From contig CAZOGC010000001.1 of NCBI GenBank assembly GCA_964579505.1, forward strand, positions 203,918 through 267,917: a stretch of 64,000 nucleotides of DNA. Direction: 5' to 3'. The DNA is from JAJYSO01 sp964579505 (lineage in GTDB: Bacteria > Bacteroidota > Bacteroidia > Flavobacteriales > Flavobacteriaceae). The number at the start of each line of letters is the position of its first letter. The first letter of the stretch is position 1. The notes beneath the pieces are model-generated. The model did not search any database, was not told the DNA's origin, and was given only the letters and a program-made list of their open reading frames with translations. The position numbers and the translations under genes were made by a program. Positions 7,905 through 14,360 of the stretch are shown piece after piece.

Positions 7905-9047
7905 ATGGATTTTAAACTTACAGAAGAGCATCTAATGATTAGAGATGCTGCCCGAGATTTTGCGAATAACGAATTATTGCCGGGTGTTATTGAACGAGAC
8001 GAAAAACAAAAATTTCCAACAGAACAAGTTAGGAAGATGGGAGAGTTGGGCTTTTTGGGCATGATGGTCTCTCCTGAATATGGTGGCGGCGGAATGGATA
8101 CGCTTTCGTATGTAATTGCTATGGAAGAAATTGCTAAAGTTGAGATGGCCTGTTCTACCATTATGTCGGTAAATAACTCATTGGTTTGCTGGGGAATTGA
8201 AGAATACGGAACTGAAGCACAAAAACAAAAATATTTAACAAAACTGGCCACCGGAGAATCTATAGGAGCTTTTTGTTTAAGTGAACCTGAAGCCGGAAGT
8301 GATGCTACCTCGCAAAAAACTACCGCCATAGACAAAGGAGATCACTATATTTTAAACGGAACCAAAAACTGGATTACGAATGGTGGTACGGCTGATTATT
8401 ATTTAGTGATTGCGCAGTCTCATCAGGAGAAAAAGCACCATGGTATTAACGCTTTTATTGTTGAAAAAGGCTGGGAAGGTTTTGAAATTGGTGCCAAACA
8501 AGATAAAATGGGTATTCGGTCTAGCGATACACATACATTACTCTTTAATGATGTAAAAGTACCTAAAGAAAATCGTATTGGTGAAGACGGGTTTGGATTT
8601 ACCTTTGCAATGAAAACTTTATCAGGTGGGCGTATAGGTATTGCTTCTCAAGCCATAGGTGTGGCTGCAGGCGCTTATGAGTTATCAAAAGAATACAGCA
8701 AACAACGCAAAGCTTTTGGAAAAGAAATTAGCCGCCATCAGGCTATTGCATTTAAATTAGCCAAAATGTATAGTGAGATTGAAGCGGCGCGTTATTTAGT
8801 ATGGAAAGCAGCATATGACAAAGACGTACATGCTAATTATGATCTATCAGGTGCTGTAGCTAAATACTATGCTTCAAAAGTAGCGATGGATACTACTACA
8901 GAGGCTGTTCAAATTCATGGAGGTAACGGATATGTAAGAGAATATCACGTTGAGCGTATGATGCGCGACGCCAAGATTACACAAATTTACGAAGGCACCT
9001 CTGAGGTACAACAAATTGTTATTTCTAGAGCTATTCTAAAAGACTAG
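7905..9047 (+). CDS. Acyl-CoA dehydrogenase
   Basis: The 380-residue protein is a flavin-dependent acyl-CoA dehydrogenase, catalysing alpha-beta oxidation of an acyl-CoA thioester and passing electrons to ETF. CLSEPEAGSDA (FAD/substrate segment), KNWITNGG, and the C-terminal VQIHGGNGYVREYHVERMMRDA with YEGTSEVQ are hallmark motifs; the Glu of YEGTSE is the expected catalytic base of short-chain enzymes. Length and motifs suggest a short- or branched-chain substrate (butyryl/isovaleryl class), but specificity cannot be fixed. It stands alone between divergent anmK and convergent engB, with a terminator after it. Confidence 0.92.
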   Translation: MDFKLTEEHLMIRDAARDFANNELLPGVIERDEKQKFPTEQVRKMGELGFLGMMVSPEYGGGGMDTLSYVIAMEEIAKVEMACSTIMSVNNSLVCWGIEEYGTEAQKQKYLTKLATGESIGAFCLSEPEAGSDATSQKTTAIDKGDHYILNGTKNWITNGGTADYYLVIAQSHQEKKHHGINAFIVEKGWEGFEIGAKQDKMGIRSSDTHTLLFNDVKVPKENRIGEDGFGFTFAMKTLSGGRIGIASQAIGVAAGAYELSKEYSKQRKAFGKEISRHQAIAFKLAKMYSEIEAARYLVWKAAYDKDVHANYDLSGAVAKYYASKVAMDTTTEAVQIHGGNGYVREYHVERMMRDAKITQIYEGTSEVQQIVISRAILKD

Positions 9048-9067
9048 AGCGGATGAACTATCTTAAA

Positions 9068-9098
9068 GAAAGGCAGCTTTTAGGCTGTCTTTTTTTTG
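9068..9098 (+). terminator. Intrinsic terminator after the acyl-CoA dehydrogenase gene
   Basis: AAGGCAGC pairs with GCTGTCTT (one G-U) around a 6-nt loop, followed by a run of eight or more T. Confidence 0.75.
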
Positions 9099-9108
9099 TG
9101 GAATAATA

Positions 9109-9705
9109 TTATAATGATTGGTTTATTGCTTCAATATAGTCGAGTACTTCTTCTCGTCCGGCACGGTTAACCGAAGAGGTAATAAAATGAGGAGGTAATA
9201 TTTCCCAAGTATTGGAGAGTTCTTGTAGGTAGTTTTCAATATTCCTTTCAAGTGCTTTGGGTTTAACTTTATCGGCTTTCGTAAAAATGATGCCAAAAGG
9301 AAGTCCATTTTCTCCTAACCACTGCATAAACTCCAAATCGTTTTTTTGAGGTTCGTGTCTGCTATCAATCAAGACAAAAGCAGAGACGAGCTGCTGGCGC
9401 TTTTGAAAATAGTGGATTATAATTTGTTGAAATTCTTTTTTTTTGGTTTTGCTGGTTTTGGCATACCCATAGCCCGGCAAATCTACCAGATACCAAGATT
9501 GGTTGATTAAAAAATGATTGATAAGTTGGGTCTTTCCGGGTTTTCCGGAGGTTTTGACCAAGTTTTTCCGATTGGTCAGCATGTTAATCAACGAAGATTT
9601 CCCTACGTTGCTACGCCCAATAAAAGCATATTCAGGTAACTGTCCGGAAGGGCATTTTTCTACGGCAGTATTACTAATGACAAAAGAAGCCGATTTAATA
9701 TCCAT
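9109..9705 (-). CDS. engB: Ribosome biogenesis GTPase EngB/YihA/YsxC
   Basis: The 198-residue GTPase carries the full set of G motifs: GRSNVGKSSLIN (G1), LVDLPGYGYA (G3), FTKADK (G4) and TSSVN (G5). This family acts late in 50S subunit assembly and is usually essential. Length is typical. The gene is convergent with the acyl-CoA dehydrogenase and lies about 60 nt downstream of the alpha/beta hydrolase gene on the same strand, so the two may share a transcript. Confidence 0.94.
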   Translation of the reverse strand: MDIKSASFVISNTAVEKCPSGQLPEYAFIGRSNVGKSSLINMLTNRKNLVKTSGKPGKTQLINHFLINQSWYLVDLPGYGYAKTSKTKKKEFQQIIIHYFQKRQQLVSAFVLIDSRHEPQKNDLEFMQWLGENGLPFGIIFTKADKVKPKALERNIENYLQELSNTWEILPPHFITSSVNRAGREEVLDYIEAINQSL

Positions 9706-9765
9706 AACGTAGAAAAATAAAAAGAATAGGTTATGTATGCCGATTAATCAACGGTACAAATGGGT

Positions 9766-10530
9766 TTATAACTTTCTGTCACAAAGCCATTTGTATAATA
9801 TTTCATTAAATTTATCAGGATGCTCCATCATAGCTGCATGGCCACATTTATCAATCCAAAATAGGTCAGAGTCAGGAAGAAGTTCGTGAAAATCTTTGGC
9901 TACTTCAGGTGGAGTAACGCCATCTTGTTTTCCCCAAATGATACAAATAGGAATATTCATATCCGGTAAATCCTTTGCCATATTGTGCCGAATAGCGCTT
10001 TTGGCTATTGCAATAGTGCGAATTACTTTTCCGCGATCACTCACAGTTTCAAAGACATCGTCTACCACTTCTTTTGTAGCAATAGCCGGGTCGTAGAAAA
10101 CATCTTGTGCTTTTTTCTTTACGTACTCATAGCTATTGCGTCTTGGGTAGCTTCCTCCCATAGCACTTTCGTATAATCCGGAACTGCCGGTGATGATTAA
10201 ACTAGCAATATTATCAGGATATAATTTACGGGTTAATAAGGCGATATGCCCTCCTAGAGAGTTACCTAATAGGATAACGTCTTTGTATTGTTTGAAGGCA
10301 ATAAATTCGTTTACGAATTTCGCGAAAGCACTTACTTTAGTTTTAAGCAGTGGTAAAGAATACAGTGGGAGTTCCGGCAAGACGATTTTATAGCCTTTGT
10401 CCGGAAAAAAGTTGGCGACACCGTCAAAATTACTCAATTGACCCATCAAGCCATGTAAGATGATGATTGGACGCCCTTCCCCGATTTCTGTATACTTAAA
10501 CTTGCCCTCAGTTTTTAAGTTGTATTTCAT
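9766..10530 (-). CDS. Alpha/beta-fold hydrolase
   Basis: The 254-residue protein has the alpha/beta hydrolase core: HGLMG oxyanion region (about residue 26), nucleophile elbow GNSLGGH (Ser about residue 95), a late acid in WGKQDGVTP and the catalytic His in KCGHAAMMEHP. No signal peptide is evident, so it is probably cytoplasmic. Similar proteins are common beside engB in Flavobacteriia. Substrate is not readable; an esterase or C-C hydrolase is possible. A -7 promoter box lies about 22 nt upstream of the ATG. Confidence 0.85.
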   Translation of the reverse strand: MKYNLKTEGKFKYTEIGEGRPIIILHGLMGQLSNFDGVANFFPDKGYKIVLPELPLYSLPLLKTKVSAFAKFVNEFIAFKQYKDVILLGNSLGGHIALLTRKLYPDNIASLIITGSSGLYESAMGGSYPRRNSYEYVKKKAQDVFYDPAIATKEVVDDVFETVSDRGKVIRTIAIAKSAIRHNMAKDLPDMNIPICIIWGKQDGVTPPEVAKDFHELLPDSDLFWIDKCGHAAMMEHPDKFNEILYKWLCDRKL

Positions 10531-10552
10531 TAAAATCGCGGTTTACGTGCGG

Positions 10553-10560
10553 CAAATATA
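10553..10560 (-). promoter_or_regulatory. -7 box of the alpha/beta hydrolase gene
   Basis: The minus strand reads TATATTTG, an exact TAnnTTTG match, 22 nt upstream of the ATG. Confidence 0.5.
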
Positions 10561-10689
10561 ACGAATATTTACCACTTATTGATTTGTTTGTTCTCAGTTT
10601 GGAGTTCTGTTTTTAACAGTTTGCGATCTCCTTAAAGTTCATTTTCCTTATTTAAGAGTATATGTTGCGCTCTTACAGCTTTTTAAGTG

Positions 10690-11937
10690 CTATTTGAAAG
10701 TGTGTTTTAAGTAAGGGTATAATAAGTAAGGCTGCCGCATAGCGTTATATTTTTGTAAACCTTTTTGCCAACTTTTATGGATGGCTTTGGCGGTCATACC
10801 TTCTTTAATTTGTTGTTGCAATTTTGTGGTACCGGCTAATTTTGTAAAATAGGCAGTAAAAAAATGAGTTTGATCGGTGCTGTGTTGATAAGCTTCTATA
10901 AGCCAGTGTAAGTTTATTTTATGCTGTGTAGGAGCCTTACGCAAATCTTTTCCATAGCATAATTTACCTTCGTGTTTGGGGTGTGCAGATCCGGTATTGG
11001 GGTGCGGAGTATACCGAAAAGAAAAGTAATTTTTATCTAGATTAGGCGAACCAAAGACTTGAAATTGATAGGTCGTTCCCCGACCGCAATTAATGGTGGT
11101 TCCTTCAAAGAAACACAGACTGGGATAGAGGTTGATGGCCTTGTCGTTAGGTAGGTTGGGAGAGGGCTTTATAGGAAGAGAATACGCCCGTTGATGGGTG
11201 TAGTTTTTCATTTTAATGACGGTAAGTTTACAGCGTTCATGGTGGGATAACCAACCCTGACCGTTAATCATTTTTGCATATTCGCCTATAGTCATTCCAT
11301 GTACAACCGGTACCGGATCCATTCCTACAAAACTTTCGTGCTCTTTCTCCATAATAGGCCCGTCTATATAGCTTCCGTTAGGGTTGGGACGATCTAGAAT
11401 GAGTAATGGAATGTGGTTTTCTGCACAGGCTTCCATTACATAATGCAGCGTAGAAATATAGGTGTAGAATCGCAGCCCTACATCTTGAATATCAAAAATA
11501 AGGATATCTATATTTTTTAAGTCTTTTGGAGTGGGTTTTTTATGACGTCCATAAAGTGAGATAATCGGTAAACCGGTTTTTTGATCAACCCCATTTTTTA
11601 CGTACTCACCAGCATCGGCTATGCCGCGAAAACCGTGTTCAGGCGCAAAAACGGTAGTTACATGTACACCTAGCGTTAAAAGTGAGTCTACTAGGTGTAT
11701 ATATCCTCCATCTAATTTAAAAATAACAGTGGTTTGATTGCCTACAATTCCGACACGTTTTCCTTTTAAAAGGGGTAGATAGGCGCCAGTTTGGTTGGCT
11801 CCCACAATAATTGGAGCAGGATTGGGGTTAGAAGAAGGTGTAAAAGCAGTCTTTTTTTGTTGCTTAGCTGCACCTGAGCAGGAAAATAACGTGACAAGAA
11901 CGAGAAAAACTGTATTTTTGACAAATTGGGAAAACAT
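10690..11937 (-). CDS. NamZ-like exo-beta-N-acetylmuramidase lipoprotein (DUF1343)
   Basis: The 415-residue protein belongs to the DUF1343/NamZ family, which includes exo-enzymes that release terminal MurNAc from peptidoglycan fragments. A lipoprotein signal peptide ends in VTLFSC (Cys20). The N-terminal half has family segments GIVGNQT, FAPEHGFRG, SLYG and IFDIQDVGLRFYTYI; the C-terminal half has LYPSLCFFEGT and NCGRGT. It should sit on the periplasmic face of the inner or outer membrane. It is divergent from the permease gene with only 8 nt between the two start codons. With anmK it forms a plausible MurNAc-recovery route. Confidence 0.85.
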   Translation of the reverse strand: MFSQFVKNTVFLVLVTLFSCSGAAKQQKKTAFTPSSNPNPAPIIVGANQTGAYLPLLKGKRVGIVGNQTTVIFKLDGGYIHLVDSLLTLGVHVTTVFAPEHGFRGIADAGEYVKNGVDQKTGLPIISLYGRHKKPTPKDLKNIDILIFDIQDVGLRFYTYISTLHYVMEACAENHIPLLILDRPNPNGSYIDGPIMEKEHESFVGMDPVPVVHGMTIGEYAKMINGQGWLSHHERCKLTVIKMKNYTHQRAYSLPIKPSPNLPNDKAINLYPSLCFFEGTTINCGRGTTYQFQVFGSPNLDKNYFSFRYTPHPNTGSAHPKHEGKLCYGKDLRKAPTQHKINLHWLIEAYQHSTDQTHFFTAYFTKLAGTTKLQQQIKEGMTAKAIHKSWQKGLQKYNAMRQPYLLYPYLKHTFK

Positions 11938-11945
11938 AGAACCTT

Positions 11946-13187
11946 TTGAATTTCGAATTATTTATTGCTAAACGCCTCATTAGCGCAAAAGATTATAAAA
12001 GTAATATTTCTGCGCCAATAATAAAAATTGCCATGACAGCTATTGCCATAGGGGTGATTATGATGTTGATTTCTGTGGCTACCGGCATTGGACTTAAGCA
12101 AAAAATAAGAGAAAAGATAGAAGCTTTTAATGGCGATATTTCTATTACCAATTTAGACAACAACAGTGCCCGTGTAACCGAAAAGCCCATTGCAAAAAAT
12201 CAGTCATTTTATCCTCATTTTTCAGGCGTTTCCGGCGTAACACATGTGCAAGCCGTTGCTACAAAGTACGGTATTATTCGTACAGCAACAGACTTTGAAG
12301 CTATTGTGGTAAAAGGAGTGGGCACAGATTACCGGTGGAAATATTTTAAAGAGTATTTAGTAGCAGGAAGGTTGCCCGATTATAGTGATGCCCAAAAATA
12401 CAGTCGGGAAATTTTGATTTCTCAATACATGGCTAAACGTCTTCATTTTAAATTGGGCGATAAAGTAATTGTATATTTTATGAACCGCACGAATAGCGAA
12501 CGACCTCGGCTAGTGGCTTTTCATATTGTAGGTATTTTTAATTCCGGGTTTAGAGAGTTTGACAAAACTTTTTTAATTGCTGATATTAATCAAATTCAAC
12601 GGCTTAATAAATGGAAACCCGATCAGGTAGGAGGCTTTGAAGTTTTTGTGAATGATTTTGACCACCTTGATGAAATTGGAGGACAGGTTTACCACAAGGT
12701 AGGCTCTTTTTTAGATGCTCGTACGATTAAACAAAAGTACCCGATTATTTTTGAATGGTTCTCGGCTTTTGATTTTAATATTGCTTTGATTATTGGAATT
12801 ATGGTTATTGTAGCCGGTATTAATATGATTACCGCCTTGCTGGTATTAATTTTGGAGCGAACCCAAATGATTGGGATGCTAAAAGCATTAGGAGGAAGTA
12901 ATTGGAGTGTACGCAAGATTTTTTTGTATAATGCAGCCTACCTTATTGCTAAAGGATTGTTTTGGGGTAATCTTATAGGGGTAGGAATGCTACTTATTCA
13001 AAAATATTTTGAAGTCATTCCGCTTAACCCCGATACCTATTATGTAACTACTGCCCCTGTATACCTCAGTTTGGGTTATATTGTGCTTATAAACGTAGGT
13101 ACACTTTTGCTTTGCCTGTTAATGCTGCTAATTCCTTCTTATATCATAACTAAGATTACGCCGGTTAAGGCTATACGTTTTGAATAG
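11946..13187 (+). CDS. FtsX/LolC/E-type ABC transporter permease
   Basis: The 413-residue membrane protein has the layout of LolC/E permeases: a TM helix near residues 25-50 (IAMTAIAIGVIMMLISVATGIG), a long extracytoplasmic domain, then three TM helices near residues 275, 325 and 375 with FtsX-type motifs GMLKALGGSNWSVRKIF and TPVKAIRFE at the end. In Gram-negative cells such permeases extract lipoproteins from the inner membrane. The start is TTG at 11946, supported by the normal family N-terminus (NFELFIAKR). No ATPase gene is adjacent, so its LolD-like partner must be elsewhere. Confidence 0.87.
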   Translation: MNFELFIAKRLISAKDYKSNISAPIIKIAMTAIAIGVIMMLISVATGIGLKQKIREKIEAFNGDISITNLDNNSARVTEKPIAKNQSFYPHFSGVSGVTHVQAVATKYGIIRTATDFEAIVVKGVGTDYRWKYFKEYLVAGRLPDYSDAQKYSREILISQYMAKRLHFKLGDKVIVYFMNRTNSERPRLVAFHIVGIFNSGFREFDKTFLIADINQIQRLNKWKPDQVGGFEVFVNDFDHLDEIGGQVYHKVGSFLDARTIKQKYPIIFEWFSAFDFNIALIIGIMVIVAGINMITALLVLILERTQMIGMLKALGGSNWSVRKIFLYNAAYLIAKGLFWGNLIGVGMLLIQKYFEVIPLNPDTYYVTTAPVYLSLGYIVLINVGTLLLCLLMLLIPSYIITKITPVKAIRFE

Positions 13188-13432
13188 GCATGATAACTCC
13201 ATGTACTCTATTTGGATGTTGGAAGAGGGTTCTTCAGGTATAATTAAACGGCTTTATCCTTTAAAAAACGAGAACCGTAAAAGGTTGTTTGTTTGTAGAA
13301 AAAAGTGTAAGTTGTTCCGGTTTATTTTTGAGGAGACCGGCAATAAAAAGTGAAGAGAACCTATTTAAAATTAGCTTACATGCACAACAGACGTTTTTTA
13401 TATATATAACAGAAGATAAAATAAAACAATAT
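13188..13432. other. Intergenic stretch upstream of the structured RNA
   Basis: There is no gene in the interval from the permease gene to the LOG-family gene (13188-13564). Up to 13432 I see AT-rich sequence with a possible -7 box TATTTTTG at 13323-13330 and no well-placed TTG partner; that box could serve the structured RNA or the LOG gene. Confidence 0.4.
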
Positions 13433-13531
13433 GCGTGAGGGATGGCAGCGGCATCCTTTTTTCTTGGTTAAAAATGACCTAGAAAAAAGATATAGCGAAC
13501 AGCCCGCCCCCCAACGTGTTGGGGGACACGC
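13433..13531 (+). ncRNA. Candidate structured RNA upstream of the LOG-family gene
   Basis: A three-way-junction fold is readable by eye. GCGTG (13433-13437) pairs with CACGC (13527-13531) and encloses two hairpins: CTTTTTTCTTGG (13456-13467) with CCTAGAAAAAAG (13478-13489), and CCCCCAA (13508-13512 plus AA) with TTGGGGG (13519-13525) closed by CGTG. The unpaired segments GGGATGGCAGCGGCAT and AGCCCGCC look like conserved cores that, from memory, recur in Flavobacteriaceae intergenic regions. It may be one of the published flavobacterial RNA motifs (Flavo-1 is one candidate), but I could not check. It may be a leader of the LOG gene, an independent RNA, or a repeat. Confidence 0.55.
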
Positions 13532-13564
13532 CCAAACAATAAAAAGAATTAAAACAAAGTAAGA

Positions 13565-14263
13565 ATGAGTATTATGCAAAATGGTCAACCTATTAAGGGT
13601 TGGAATGAAATTAAAGCGAACGATAGTTGGGCGCTGTTTAAAATTATGAGTGAGTTTGTACACGGGTATGAAAGTATGAGTAAAATTGGGCCGTGTGTAA
13701 CTATTTTTGGATCGGCACGTACAAAACCCGATAATAAATATTATCAACTGGCTGTTGAGGTGGCACAGAGAGTGGCGGAACAAGGATATGGTATAATTAC
13801 GGGTGGTGGACCCGGAATTATGGAGGCCGGAAACAAGGGGGCTCATGCAGCCGGAGGTACTTCAGTAGGGCTCAACATAGACTTGCCTTTTGAGCAACAC
13901 GACAACCCCTACATAGATCCGGATAAAAACCTAGATTTTGACTACTTTTTTGTGCGCAAAGTGATGTTTGTAAAATATTCACAAGGTTTTGTGGTGATGC
14001 CCGGTGGTTTTGGCACTTTAGACGAATTGTTTGAAGCAATAACGCTTATTCAAACTCATAAAATTGATAGATTTCCGATTATCTTGGTGGGGTCTGCCTT
14101 TTGGAAGGGTTTACTAGATTGGGTTAAAACCACGTTGTTAGCAGAATCACATAATATTAGCCCAAAAGATTTAGATTTGTTGCATGTGGTTGATACGGCA
14201 GGTGAGGTAGTAGATATTTTAGATGAATTCTATAAACAATACAACCTTAGTCCTAATTTTTAA
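13565..14263 (+). CDS. LOG-family Rossmann-fold protein (TIGR00730)
   Basis: The 232-residue protein has both LOG-family signatures: GGGPGIMEAGNKGA (about residue 79) and PGGFGTLDELFEA (about residue 148), the latter holding catalytic and nucleotide-binding residues. Characterised members cleave nucleoside 5'-monophosphates (cytokinin riboside monophosphate phosphoribohydrolase) or act as nucleotide nucleosidases; in a bacterium of this type nucleotide turnover is the safer reading. The N-terminal 45 residues (WALFKIMSEFVHG) are typical of the longer bacterial group. A candidate structured RNA ends 33 nt upstream. Confidence 0.87.
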   Translation: MSIMQNGQPIKGWNEIKANDSWALFKIMSEFVHGYESMSKIGPCVTIFGSARTKPDNKYYQLAVEVAQRVAEQGYGIITGGGPGIMEAGNKGAHAAGGTSVGLNIDLPFEQHDNPYIDPDKNLDFDYFFVRKVMFVKYSQGFVVMPGGFGTLDELFEAITLIQTHKIDRFPIILVGSAFWKGLLDWVKTTLLAESHNISPKDLDLLHVVDTAGEVVDILDEFYKQYNLSPNF

Positions 14264-14360
14264 TTAGGCTGAGTAATCTTAATAGACAAAGAATGATGTG
14301 TTGGTCTCGTTGATAAAAAATTTACCCATAAAGCATGCTAGTCATCCTTCTTGCCGTCGG

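Noticed and set aside
13376..13846. 156-codon open frame on the minus strand, including a Cys-rich stretch
   Set aside because: It runs antisense through the LOG gene and the structured RNA, has no family motif, and would destroy a well-supported gene on the plus strand.
14298..14360. GTG at 14298 as the start of the M1-like barrel protein
   Set aside because: It would put 21 non-hydrophobic residues before a textbook signal peptide that starts at ATG 14361.
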